A DNA stretch of 64,000 nt. Origin: Streptomyces abyssomicinicus. Its GTDB lineage: Bacteria; Actinomycetota; Actinomycetes; Streptomycetales; Streptomycetaceae. How positions within the stretch are numbered: position 1 is the stretch's first letter; each line of letters begins with the position of its first letter. The stretch is taken from NCBI RefSeq assembly GCF_008974245.1, contig NZ_BBZI01000011.1, positions 383,570 through 447,569 on the forward strand. The letters run 5' to 3'. A program made the translations under genes and the position numbers. The notes under the pieces were generated by a model, which ran no database searches, was not told where the DNA came from, and was given only the letters and a program-made list of their open reading frames with translations. Shown here piece after piece: positions 53,680-63,498 of this stretch.

Positions 53680-55296
53680 GTGTACGTCCAGGAACTGGAG
53701 CCGGTCGGCGGATCGCTGGGGCTGTCGGCCCTGGTGGCCGCCCTCCCGCTGGTCATCGTGCTGGTCCTGCTCGGCGGGGTGCGGATGAAGGCGCACTGGG
53801 CCGGCCTCATCGGCCTGGCCGGCGCGGTCCTGGTGGCGCTCCTCGCCTACGGGATGCCGCTGGGGCAGACCCTCTCCGGCGCGGTCCAGGGCGCCGCCTT
53901 CGGGCTCTTCCCCATCATGTGGATCGTCGTCAACGCCCTGTGGGTGTACCGGATGACCGTCCGCACCCGGCACTTCGACATCCTGCGCCGCTCCTTCGGA
54001 CGGCTCTCCGACGACCCGCGCATCCAGGCCCTGGTCGTCGCCTTCTGCTTCGGCGCCCTGCTGGAGGCGCTGGCCGGCTTCGGGGCCCCGGTCGCCATCT
54101 GCTCCGTGATGCTGGTCGCCCTCGGCTTCGACCCGGTGCGGGCCGCGGTGGTCGCCCTGGTCGCCAACACCGCGCCGGTGGCCTTCGGCGCGATGGGCAC
54201 CCCGGTGGTCACCCTCGCCCAGGTCACCGGCCTCGACCTGGACACCGTCGCCTCCGTGGTGGGCCGTCAGACGCCGCTGCTCGCCCTGGTCGTGCCGCTG
54301 GTGCTGGTCGGACTGGTCGACGGCAGGCGCGGACTGCGCGAGACCTGGCTGCCCGCCCTGGTCTGCGGCGTGGCCTTCGCGGTGGCCCAGTTCGCCGCCG
54401 CCAACTACGTCTCCGCCCAGCTGGCCGACATCGCGGCCGCCCTGGCCGGCGCCGGCGCCCTGGTCCTGGTGCCCACCTCCCGCAGGGCGGCCGCGCCCGA
54501 GGTGCGCGAGAAGGTGCTCACCGGCACCCGCAGCGACGACCTCGACGTGCACGACGAGCGCGGCGAGGTGGTCCGCGCCTACGCCCCCTACGCGCTGATC
54601 GTGCTGATCTTCTCCCTCGCCCAGATCCCGCCCGTCAAGGAACTGCTCGCCAGGACCACCCAGGTCTACGACTGGCCCTTCCTGGACGTCGCGAACCCCG
54701 GCGGCGAGCCGGTGAGCGGCAACATGTTCAGCTGGCCCGTCCTCGCCACCGGCGGCACCCTGGTCCTGCTCGCCGGCCTGTTCACCGCCGTGGTGATCGG
54801 GGTCCGTGCGGGCGAGGCCGTCAGGGAGTGGGTGGCCACCGTCCAGGAACTCCGGTTCGCCATCCTCACGGTGACCAGCGTGCTGGCCCTCGCCTACGTG
54901 ATGAACCTGTCCGGACAGGCCGCCACCATCGGCCACTTCGTCGCCGCGGCCGGCGCCGGACTCGCCTTCCTCTCGCCGGTCCTCGGCTGGTTCGGCGTTG
55001 CCGTCTCCGGCTCCGACACCTCGGCCAACGCCCTCTTCGGCGCCCTCCAGGTGACCGCCGCCCAGCAGGCCGGTCTCTCGCCCGAACTGCTCGCCGCCGC
55101 CAACAGCTCCGGCGGCGTCCTCGGCAAGATGATCTCCCCGCAGAACCTCACCATCGCGTGCGCCGCCGTCGGCCTCGCGGGCAAGGAGGGCGACCTGCTG
55201 CGCAAGGTCCTGCCGTGGAGCCTCGGACTGCTGCTGGTGATGTGCCTGATCGTTCTCGGCCAGAGTTCTCCGGTCCTCGGCTGGATGCTGCCCTGA
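53680..55296 (+). CDS. lctP: L-lactate permease
   Basis: This 538-residue LctP-family transporter has about 12-14 TMs. The family signatures LGLSALVAALPLVIVLVLLGGVRMKAHWAG, CFGALLEALAGFGAPVAICS, NTAPVAFGAMGTPV and GSDTSANALFGALQ are all present. It imports lactate or glycolate with protons. The GTG at 53680 is preferred because GGGAGG lies 5 nt upstream and family members start here; an in-frame ATG at 53614 would add 22 residues without a ribosome site. It interrupts the otherwise conserved DUF3499-manB order. Confidence 0.93.
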   Translation: MYVQELEPVGGSLGLSALVAALPLVIVLVLLGGVRMKAHWAGLIGLAGAVLVALLAYGMPLGQTLSGAVQGAAFGLFPIMWIVVNALWVYRMTVRTRHFDILRRSFGRLSDDPRIQALVVAFCFGALLEALAGFGAPVAICSVMLVALGFDPVRAAVVALVANTAPVAFGAMGTPVVTLAQVTGLDLDTVASVVGRQTPLLALVVPLVLVGLVDGRRGLRETWLPALVCGVAFAVAQFAAANYVSAQLADIAAALAGAGALVLVPTSRRAAAPEVREKVLTGTRSDDLDVHDERGEVVRAYAPYALIVLIFSLAQIPPVKELLARTTQVYDWPFLDVANPGGEPVSGNMFSWPVLATGGTLVLLAGLFTAVVIGVRAGEAVREWVATVQELRFAILTVTSVLALAYVMNLSGQAATIGHFVAAAGAGLAFLSPVLGWFGVAVSGSDTSANALFGALQVTAAQQAGLSPELLAAANSSGGVLGKMISPQNLTIACAAVGLAGKEGDLLRKVLPWSLGLLLVMCLIVLGQSSPVLGWMLP

Positions 55297-55442
55297 CGGA
55301 GCGTCCGGCTCCGCACCGGCCACCAGCACCGGAAGGCCACCCACCGGCCCGCCGTCGCCCGGACGGCGGGCCGGTCGCACGGTGTGCGGAAAAGGGCGGA
55401 GGGTAACTTGGGCTCATCAGCCGACTTCCAGGAGGGCAGGCC

Positions 55443-56810
55443 GTGGCCGTAGATCTGTCGCAGCTCGTGAAGGCGTACGACGTGCGCGGTGTGGTTCCGG
55501 ACCAGTGGGACGAGCCCATGGCCGAGCTCTTCGGCGCGGCCTTCGTCGACGTCGTGGGCGCCAAGGCGATCGTCACCGGGCACGACATGCGTCCCTCGTC
55601 GCCCGGCCTCTCGCGGGCCTTCGCGCGTGGCGCCGCCGCCCGCGGCGCGGACGTCACCGAGATCGGCCTCTGCTCCACCGACCAGCTGTACTACGCCTCC
55701 GGCGCCCTCGACCTGCCCGGCGCGATGTTCACCGCCTCGCACAACCCGGCGCGGTACAACGGCATCAAGATGTGCCGCGCGGGCGCCGCGCCGGTCGGCC
55801 AGGACACCGGGCTCGCCGAGATCCGTGCCCTGGTCGAGGGCTGGGCCGAGACCGGCGGCATCCCCGAGATCGCCGAGAAGCAGGGCTCCGTCACCCAGCG
55901 GGACACCCTCGACGACTACGCCGCGTACCTGCGGTCGCTGGTCGACCTCACCGCGATCCGCCCGCTGAAGGTCGTGGTCGACGCAGGCAACGGCATGGGC
56001 GGCCACACCGTGCCGACCGTGCTCGGCGGCCTCCCGCTGGACGTCGTGCCCATGTACTTCGAGCTGGACGGCACCTTCCCCAACCACGAGGCCAACCCGC
56101 TCGACCCGGCCAACATCGTCGACCTGCAGAAGCGGGTCCGCGAGGAGGGCGCCGACATCGGCCTCGCCTTCGACGGCGACGCCGACCGCTGCTTCGTGGT
56201 GGACGAGCGCGGCGAGCCGGTCTCCCCGTCCGCGATCACCGCGCTGGTCGCCTCCCGCGAGCTGGCCAAGCACGGCGGCGAGGGCGTGGTCATCCACAAC
56301 CTGATCACCTCCTGGTCCGTCCCCGAGGTCGTCGAGGAGTGCGGCGGCACCCCGGTCCGCACCCGTGTCGGCCACTCGTTCATCAAGGCCGAGATGGCGA
56401 AGTCCGGCGCCATCTTCGGCGGCGAGCACTCCGCCCACTACTACTTCCGCGACTTCTGGAACGCCGACACCGGCATGCTGGCCGCGCTGCACGTCCTCGC
56501 CGCGCTCGGCGGACAGCAGGGCACGCTCTCCGAGCTGGTCGCCCAGTACGACCGGTACGCGGCCTCCGGCGAGATCAACTCCACGGTCGACGACCAGGCC
56601 GGCCGCCTCGCCGCGCTGAAGGAGAGCTACCAGGGCCGCGAAGGCGTCGCCCTCGACGAACTCGACGGCCTCACGGTCACCGCCGCCGACTGGTGGTTCA
56701 ACGTCCGCCCCTCCAACACCGAGCCGCTGCTCCGCCTCAACGCGGAGGCCCGCGACGAGACCACCGTCTCGCGCGTCCGGGACGAGGTCCTCGCGATCAT
56801 CCGCGGCTGA
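55443..56810 (+). CDS. manB: Phosphomannomutase/phosphoglucomutase
   Basis: This 455-residue alpha-D-phosphohexomutase interconverts mannose-6-phosphate and mannose-1-phosphate. Catalytic phosphoserine Ser99 lies in FTASHNPARYNGIK, the Mg site is AFDGDADRCFVVDE, the sugar-binding loop is GGEHSAHYYFRDFW, and the phosphate-binding C-terminal loop is RPSNTEPLLRLNAEA. The GTG at 55443 follows GGAGGG. The product feeds the NDP-sugar synthase encoded at 39.7 kb; manA lies 1.8 kb downstream. Confidence 0.96.
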   Translation: MAVDLSQLVKAYDVRGVVPDQWDEPMAELFGAAFVDVVGAKAIVTGHDMRPSSPGLSRAFARGAAARGADVTEIGLCSTDQLYYASGALDLPGAMFTASHNPARYNGIKMCRAGAAPVGQDTGLAEIRALVEGWAETGGIPEIAEKQGSVTQRDTLDDYAAYLRSLVDLTAIRPLKVVVDAGNGMGGHTVPTVLGGLPLDVVPMYFELDGTFPNHEANPLDPANIVDLQKRVREEGADIGLAFDGDADRCFVVDERGEPVSPSAITALVASRELAKHGGEGVVIHNLITSWSVPEVVEECGGTPVRTRVGHSFIKAEMAKSGAIFGGEHSAHYYFRDFWNADTGMLAALHVLAALGGQQGTLSELVAQYDRYAASGEINSTVDDQAGRLAALKESYQGREGVALDELDGLTVTAADWWFNVRPSNTEPLLRLNAEARDETTVSRVRDEVLAIIRG

Positions 56811-56828
56811 CCCGGCGCACCCCCGCGC

Positions 56829-56897
56829 ACCATCCGTGCCGCAGGCCCCCGGCGGGCGTCGGGCGACCGGGCCGCCAGGGCCCGCGGCACGGATGGT
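56829..56897 (+). terminator. manB terminator, nested hairpins
   Basis: ACCATCCGTGCCGC (56829-56842) and GCGGCACGGATGGT (56884-56897) are exact complements, with additional GGCCC/GGGCC pairing inside. Confidence 0.8.
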
Positions 56898-56950
56898 CAC
56901 TCCCCGCGCGAAGGCGTCGCCCGGCGGCGTCCCGCAGCCCGGGCCGGGCC

Positions 56951-56982
56951 CGGCGACGCGAAGTGCCGGCGACGCGAAGTGC
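56951..56982. repeat. Perfect 16-bp tandem duplication upstream of the Trm112-like gene
   Basis: CGGCGACGCGAAGTGC is repeated twice head to tail. A -10-like TACGCT lies at about 57066, so the repeat is about 85-115 bp upstream of it. The rest of 56898-57129 shows no gene. Confidence 0.85.
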
Positions 56983-57129
56983 CGGTGCCGGGGCGGGGGA
57001 GAGGCCCCGCCCGGCGGACCCGCAGCGCGCCCCTGGCGGCCCCTCGCCCCGCGGAACCGACCGGGTACGCTGACGTGGCCCGACAGACCCACCCCCGGCC
57101 TCCGGCCGGGCCGCCCCCAGGAGGGAACC

Positions 57130-57300
57130 ATGCCGCTCGAACCCGGCCTCCTCGAGATCCTCGCCTGCCCGGCATGCCACGCTCCCCTCCAGGAGCGGGA
57201 CAGCGAGCTCGTCTGCACCGCCGACGACTGCGGCCTGGCCTACCCCGTCCGCGACGGCATCCCCGTGCTGCTCGTCGACGAGGCCCGCCGCCCCGCCTAG
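57130..57300 (+). CDS. Trm112-like small zinc-binding protein
   Basis: This 56-residue protein has the Trm112/YcaR pattern: LEILACPACHAPLQ, then LVCTADDCGLAYPVRDGIPVLLVDEA, with four Cys for zinc. In other organisms Trm112 activates methyltransferases; the bacterial versions are poorly characterised. The ATG at 57130 has GGAGGGAACC directly upstream. It lies between manB and the SIS gene, a conserved actinobacterial order. Confidence 0.92.
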   Translation: MPLEPGLLEILACPACHAPLQERDSELVCTADDCGLAYPVRDGIPVLLVDEARRPA

Positions 57301-57370
57301 TCCGCCCCCGAGGCGGGACGCGGCCGCACCGCGAACCGACGACACGACCCGGCGCCGGAGGCTGCCCGCC

Positions 57371-58513
57371 ATGTTCGACGAATCGCTGCTCGACGCCCCC
57401 GAGGGCCTGGCCGCCGCGGACCGCCGCGCCCTGCTCCGCGGCGCGGCGGAGGCGGGCGCCCGCGTCCGCGTCGCCCTGCGCGACGCCGACGAGGCCGGCG
57501 TCCCCGGCCTCCGCCCCGACGGCCGCCCCCGCGCCGTGCTGATCGCCGGCCCGGGCGCCGCCGCCACCCACGCCGCCGACCTCCTCGGCACCCTGGCCGG
57601 CCCCGGCAGCCCCGTGATCCGCCTGGCCCCCAACGGCGTGGCCCCCGCGCCGGGCGCACTGCGCTGGGACCTGCCCGGCTGGGCCGGCTCCCTGGACCTG
57701 CTCCTGATCGCCACCCCCGACGGCGCCGAACCCGGCCTCTCGCTCCTCGCCGAACAGGCCTACCGCCGCGGCTGCACGGTCGTCGCCGTGGCCCCCCGCC
57801 GCAGCCCCCTGGCGGACGCGATCGGCGTCTCCCGGGGCTTCTTCCTGCCCATGGCCGCCGTCGCCCGGTACTCCGGCGACGACGACACCCCGCCGGCCCT
57901 GACCGCCTCCGCCCCCGGCGTCCTGTGGGCGCTGCTCACCCCGCTGCTCGCCCTCCTGGACCGCACCGGCGTGCTGCAGGCGCCGCCCGCCACCCTGGAG
58001 AAGGTCGCCGACCGCCTCGACGCCGTCGCCGAACGCTGCGGCCCCGCCGTGCCGGCCTACGGCAACCCCGCCAAGACCCTCGCCGCCGAACTCGCCGACT
58101 CCCTGCCGGTCGTCTGGACCGAAGGCGTCTCCGCCGGCCCGGCCGGCCGCCGCTTCGCCGCCGCCCTCGCCGAACTCGCCGGCCGCCCCGCCGTCGTCGC
58201 CGAACTGCCCGAGGCGATGGACGCGCACAGCACCCTGCTCTCCGGCCCGCTCGCCGCCGGCGGCGACCCGGAGGACTTCTTCCGCGACCGCGTCGAGGAA
58301 CCGGCCGCCCTGCGCGCGCGTGTCGTCCTTCTGCGGGACCGCCCCACCGGCGGCCTCAGCGCGGCGCCCGCCGCCCGGGACCTGGCCCTCGCCCACGACG
58401 CACCGGTCAGCGAACTGGAGCCGGGGGACGGCGAGGAACTCGAGGCACTGGCGGAACTGATCGCCATCACCGATTTCGCCGCCGTTTACCTGGCGCTCGC
58501 CTCGGGTGTCTGA
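57371..58513 (+). CDS. SIS domain protein, phosphoglucose/phosphomannose isomerase-like
   Basis: This 380-residue protein has an N-terminal SIS-type fold (about 50-175; AVLIAGPGAAATHAADLL, LLLIATPDGAEPGL) and a C-terminal bifunctional PGI/PMI-like domain (about 200-375; NPAKTLAAELADSLPVVWTEG). The usual active-site Glu/His residues are hard to place, so isomerase activity is uncertain. Its location between manB and manA suggests a role in mannose phosphate metabolism. GGAGG lies 10 nt before the ATG at 57371. manA begins 77 nt after its stop. Confidence 0.85.
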   Translation: MFDESLLDAPEGLAAADRRALLRGAAEAGARVRVALRDADEAGVPGLRPDGRPRAVLIAGPGAAATHAADLLGTLAGPGSPVIRLAPNGVAPAPGALRWDLPGWAGSLDLLLIATPDGAEPGLSLLAEQAYRRGCTVVAVAPRRSPLADAIGVSRGFFLPMAAVARYSGDDDTPPALTASAPGVLWALLTPLLALLDRTGVLQAPPATLEKVADRLDAVAERCGPAVPAYGNPAKTLAAELADSLPVVWTEGVSAGPAGRRFAAALAELAGRPAVVAELPEAMDAHSTLLSGPLAAGGDPEDFFRDRVEEPAALRARVVLLRDRPTGGLSAAPAARDLALAHDAPVSELEPGDGEELEALAELIAITDFAAVYLALASGV

Positions 58514-58589
58514 GCTGGTGCCGACACACCGCACCCGCCCCGGAACCCCCGGCGCGGGAGACACGCCGAGACACCCGGAGACGAAGGGT

Positions 58590-59741
58590 ATGGACCTCCT
58601 CACCAACACCATCCGCCCCTACGCGTGGGGCTCCACCACCGCCATCGCCGAGCTGATCGGCGAGACGCCCACCGGTGAGCCCCAGGCGGAGCTGTGGATG
58701 GGGGCCCACCCCGGAGCGCCGTCCTCCACCCCGCGCGGCAGCCTGCCCGACGTCATCGCCGCCGACCCGGAGCGCGAGCTCGGCGCCCGGACCGTCGCCC
58801 GCTTCGGCCCGCGGCTGCCCTTCCTGCTCAAGCTGCTCGCCGCCGCCCGCCCCCTCTCCCTCCAGGTCCATCCCGACCTCGTGCGGGCCAGGGAGGGCTA
58901 CGAGGCGGAGCAGCGCCTGGGCATCGCCGTGGACGCCCCGCAACGCAACTACAAGGACGCCAACCACAAGCCCGAGCTGATCTGCGCCCTCACCGACTTC
59001 GAGGGCCTGTGCGGATTCCGCCCGGCGGCCGAGACCGCCGACCTGTTCGAGGGCCTCGGCGTCCCCGACCTCGCCCCGCACGTCGAGACGCTGCGCACGC
59101 TCCCCGAGGGGGAGGCGCTGCGCCGGGTGCTCACCGCCGTCCTCACCGGCGACGCCGACGAGACCGCCCGTACGGTCGCCGCGACGGCCGCCGCCTGTGA
59201 GCGTCTCGACGGCCGCTACGAGGTCTTCGCGCGGATAGCCCGCCACTTCCCCGGCGACCCCGGGGTCCTCGCCTCGATGCTGCTCCACCACGTCCGCCTC
59301 GCGCCCGGAGACGCCCTCTACCTGTCGGCCGGCGTCCCGCACGCCTACCTCCGCGGCCTGGGCGTGGAGCTGATGTCCACCTCCGACAACGTGCTGCGCT
59401 GCGGTCTCACCCCCAAGCACGTCGACGTCCCCGAACTGCTGAGGGTGGTCCGCTTCGAGTCCTGCGGCGCCGACGTCCTGCGCCCGCGCACCCTGCCGGA
59501 CGGGGAGGAGCTGTACGAGACCCCGGTGGACGAGTTCCGCCTCTCCCGCCACCGGCTCACCGACGGCGCCCCCGCCGTCGACCTGACCCGGCCCGCGCCC
59601 CAGGTGCTCCTGTGCACCGAGGGCGGCGTCCGCGTCGGCGAACTGAAGCTGGCCCCCGGCGCCTCCGTCTTCGTTCCGGCGGGAGAAAGGACCGAAGTGT
59701 CCGGGAGCGGAACGCTTTTCCGGGCAACCGTGTCCTGCTGA
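58590..59741 (+). CDS. manA: Mannose-6-phosphate isomerase, class I
   Basis: This 383-residue zinc enzyme converts fructose-6-phosphate to mannose-6-phosphate. It shows NTIRPYAWGSTTAIAELIG, the zinc ligands in LSLQVHPD and NHKPEL, and LSAGVPHAYLRGLGVELM near the active site. The ATG at 58590 follows ACGAAGGGT and matches the usual family N-terminus; a GTG at 58506 overlapping the SIS gene stop would add 28 unlikely residues. With manB and the NDP-sugar synthase it completes a route to GDP-mannose. Confidence 0.96.
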   Translation: MDLLTNTIRPYAWGSTTAIAELIGETPTGEPQAELWMGAHPGAPSSTPRGSLPDVIAADPERELGARTVARFGPRLPFLLKLLAAARPLSLQVHPDLVRAREGYEAEQRLGIAVDAPQRNYKDANHKPELICALTDFEGLCGFRPAAETADLFEGLGVPDLAPHVETLRTLPEGEALRRVLTAVLTGDADETARTVAATAAACERLDGRYEVFARIARHFPGDPGVLASMLLHHVRLAPGDALYLSAGVPHAYLRGLGVELMSTSDNVLRCGLTPKHVDVPELLRVVRFESCGADVLRPRTLPDGEELYETPVDEFRLSRHRLTDGAPAVDLTRPAPQVLLCTEGGVRVGELKLAPGASVFVPAGERTEVSGSGTLFRATVSC

Positions 59742-59845
59742 GGGCCGTTCGTGCACACGGTCCTCGCGCCCGGGCCGCGGCGGCCTGCAACAATGCCGAC
59801 GGTCAACGGCAGTGACGGCTGAGCAGGAAGGAACCACGCGAACTC

Positions 59846-60814
59846 ATGAGCGCGTCAGGCGGAACCAAGGCGATCGTCGCGGCACTGGCCGCGAACCTGG
59901 CGATCGCGGTAGCCAAATTCGTGGCGTTCCTCTTCAGCGGTTCGTCGTCCATGCTGGCGGAGAGCGTCCACTCGCTCGCCGACTCCGGCAACCAGGGACT
60001 GCTGCTCGTCGGCGGCAAGAAGGCCAAGCGCGAGGCGACGCCGCAGCACCCCTTCGGCTACGGCCGCGAGCGGTACATCTACGCCTTCCTGGTCTCCATC
60101 GTCCTGTTCTCGGTCGGCGGCATGTTCGCCCTCTACGAGGGCTACGAGAAGATCAAGCACCCGCACGAGCTGGAGCACTGGTACTGGCCGGTCGGCGTGC
60201 TGGTCTTCGCGATCATCGCGGAGTCGTTCTCCTTCCGCACCGCCATCAAGGAGTCCAACGAGGTCCGCGGCGGGCTCTCCTGGTCGCAGTTCGTGCGCCG
60301 CGCGAAGGCCCCCGAGCTCCCGGTCGTCCTGCTGGAGGACCTCGGCGCGCTGGTCGGCCTGGTCCTCGCCCTCGGCGGCGTCGGCCTCGCCCTGCTGACC
60401 GGGGACGGCGTCTGGGACGGCGTCGGCACCCTGTGCATCGGTGTCCTGCTGATCGTGATCGCGATCGTGCTGGCCCTGGAGACCAAGTCGCTGCTGCTCG
60501 GTGAGGCCGCGGGTCTCGAGGAGGTCAGGAAGATCGAGGCCGCCGTGGTCGACGGCGACACCGTGCCCCGCCTGATCCACATGCGCACGCTGCACCTCGG
60601 CCCCGAGGAGCTGCTGGTCGCCGCGAAGATCGCGGTCAAGGCCGACTCCGGCGCCGCCGAGATCGCCGCAGCGATCGACGCCGCCGAACAGCGCGTCCGG
60701 GCGGCGGTGCCGATCGCCCGCGTGATCTACCTGGAGCCGGACATCTACAGCGAGGCCGCCGCGGCGGCCGGCCCCGACCCCGAGGCCACCCCGGGCGGCG
60801 GCGCGTCCCACTGA
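59846..60814 (+). CDS. Cation diffusion facilitator family transporter
   Basis: This 322-residue transporter has six TMs (about 8-28, 35-52, 80-100, 112-130, 165-190 and 196-215) and the CDF metal-site pattern ESVHSLADSGNQ in TM2 and VLLEDLGALVGL in TM5. A cytoplasmic C-terminal domain (about 225-310) follows. The long loop after TM2 with HPFGYGRERYIYAF is typical of the SLC30A9-like subgroup. It exports a divalent metal, probably zinc. The start lacks a close Shine-Dalgarno; GGAAGGAACC lies about 15 nt upstream. Confidence 0.9.
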   Translation: MSASGGTKAIVAALAANLAIAVAKFVAFLFSGSSSMLAESVHSLADSGNQGLLLVGGKKAKREATPQHPFGYGRERYIYAFLVSIVLFSVGGMFALYEGYEKIKHPHELEHWYWPVGVLVFAIIAESFSFRTAIKESNEVRGGLSWSQFVRRAKAPELPVVLLEDLGALVGLVLALGGVGLALLTGDGVWDGVGTLCIGVLLIVIAIVLALETKSLLLGEAAGLEEVRKIEAAVVDGDTVPRLIHMRTLHLGPEELLVAAKIAVKADSGAAEIAAAIDAAEQRVRAAVPIARVIYLEPDIYSEAAAAAGPDPEATPGGGASH

Positions 60815-60840
60815 CGCGGCCCCCCGGCGCCCCTCGTCCA

Positions 60841-60875
60841 CGGGCCCGCCCCGGCACCTCGCCGCGGCGGGCCCG
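60841..60875. terminator. Bidirectional hairpin terminator
   Basis: CGGGCCCGCC (60841-60850) and GGCGGGCCCG (60866-60875) are exact complements with a 15-nt loop, between the convergent CDF and signal-peptidase-like genes. Confidence 0.7.
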
Positions 60876-60884
60876 CGGCGTCGT

Positions 60885-61613
60885 TCACAGCAGCGCGGCC
60901 CACTCCGACGGTGTCGCCACGGGTGCCGCGCGCCGCCGGGCCACCGCACCCGCGATCCACAGGCCCGCTCCCGCGAGCGCCGGCACCAGGCCCGCCAGCA
61001 TTCCGCCGAGCAGCCCGGCGAGGGCCGACGCCGGCACGATCCGCCCCCGCACCGCGTCCACCGGCAGCGTCCCGCCCCGGTCGTCGAGGAAGGCCCGGGA
61101 ATCCCGCGCGTTCTCCCGGTGGTCGCCCAGCAGGAACACCCGTCCCCCCGGCACCGTCACCTCGTACGGCGGCAGGCCACCGCCGTGGGCGATTCCGTCC
61201 TTGACGTACGGCTCCGCCAGCTCCCGCCCGTCCACGGTGACCCGCTCCGCCCCGTCCTTCGCGCCGCCCTCCGCGCCGCAGCAGGCGACCCTCTCGCCGC
61301 CCACCCCGACGACCCGCGACACCACCGGCAGCGGCCCGTACCGCTCCGGCGCCAGGACCAGCACCACGTCGCCCCGCCGCAACCCGCCGCCGGCCCCGCC
61401 CGCGCCCTCGGTGTCGCCCGCGCCGTCGGTGTCGCCGTCGATCCGCTCGTACACCAGCCGGTCGCCCGGTCCGTACGCCGGCTCCATGCCGGCCGACGAG
61501 ACGGTCGCCGACCCGTACCCCGTCAGGGTCCGCACCAGGCACCCGCCGAACAGCGCGGCGCCCATCGCCGCCGTCACCACGCCGGCCACGACCGGCCGGG
61601 CCGCTCTCCTCAT
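60885..61613 (-). CDS. S26-type signal peptidase-like protein lacking the catalytic dyad
   Basis: This 242-residue membrane protein has an N-terminal TM (about 7-27), the S26 fold and two C-terminal hydrophobic segments (about 198-222). Box B reads SSAGMEPAYGPGD, with Gly42 where the catalytic Ser (SGSMxP) should be. The box D segment reads VVSRVVGVGGE, with Ser99 at the usual Lys position. Box E, GDHRENARDSRAF, is intact. It is therefore probably inactive or uses a different mechanism. The ATG at 61613 follows GGGGGAGATGG. Confidence 0.85.
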   Translation of the reverse strand: MRRAARPVVAGVVTAAMGAALFGGCLVRTLTGYGSATVSSAGMEPAYGPGDRLVYERIDGDTDGAGDTEGAGGAGGGLRRGDVVLVLAPERYGPLPVVSRVVGVGGERVACCGAEGGAKDGAERVTVDGRELAEPYVKDGIAHGGGLPPYEVTVPGGRVFLLGDHRENARDSRAFLDDRGGTLPVDAVRGRIVPASALAGLLGGMLAGLVPALAGAGLWIAGAVARRRAAPVATPSEWAALL

Positions 61614-61819
61614 CCATCTCCCCCTTCACAGGGCCCGGTTGGGCCCGACGAGGCTGGCCGGACCCGACCGGACTGGGGTCCGGTGGGGCGGCCGGTGTAG
61701 CTTGGGACGGAGCCAGACGTCGCTGCTGATGGCGGTCGGGCGGTGCCACGCGGTGAGCGACGGACCGGCCGAGGGAGAGAGGGCCTCCGACGGACTGCGC
61801 TGCGCGCGGGGCCACACCC
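61614..61819. other. Divergent intergenic region, signal-peptidase-like gene and ahcY
   Basis: The region holds the start regions of both divergent genes. I see no coding sequence and no strong -10/-35 pair that I would commit to. A GGGCCC-rich short dyad lies near 61630. Confidence 0.4.
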
Positions 61820-61853
61820 GTGCCCCCGAGGCATGCCCATGCCCGTGGGGCAC
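61820..61853 (+). promoter_or_regulatory. Hairpin and direct repeat in the ahcY leader
   Basis: GTGCCCC (61820-61826) pairs with GGGGCAC (61847-61853), and CACACCCGTG is present at 61813-61822 and again at 61851-61860. The pattern does not match the SAH riboswitch consensus that I know. Confidence 0.4.
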
Positions 61854-61934
61854 ACCCGTGACCGGAGCACGCCGACGCGCAGACCAGCCGCACCGACCTC
61901 GACCCGTAACCGCATCCGCGAGGAGCAGCACTAC

Positions 61935-63389
<1,455 letters not shown>

Positions 63390-63419
63390 GCGGCCGTCCC
63401 GCGGCACCACACCTCCGGC

Positions 63420-63446
63420 AGGCCCCCGCCCTCGTGGCGGGGGCCT
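63420..63446 (+). terminator. ahcY terminator
   Basis: AGGCCCCCGCC and GGCGGGGGCCT form a perfect 11-bp stem around CTCGT, 30 nt after the ahcY stop. Confidence 0.85.
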
Positions 63447-63498
63447 GTCCCCATCCCGGACGGACCGCGCCCGTCGCCCGGACCACCACAGGACGCCC

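Noticed and set aside
53053..55380. Long minus-strand open frame opposite DUF3499 and lctP
   Set aside because: The plus strand has clear membrane-transporter motifs throughout; the antisense product is compositionally biased and matches nothing I know.
61743..61934. SAH riboswitch before ahcY
   Set aside because: The conserved core sequence and pseudoknot that I know for this riboswitch are not present; only a simple hairpin is seen.
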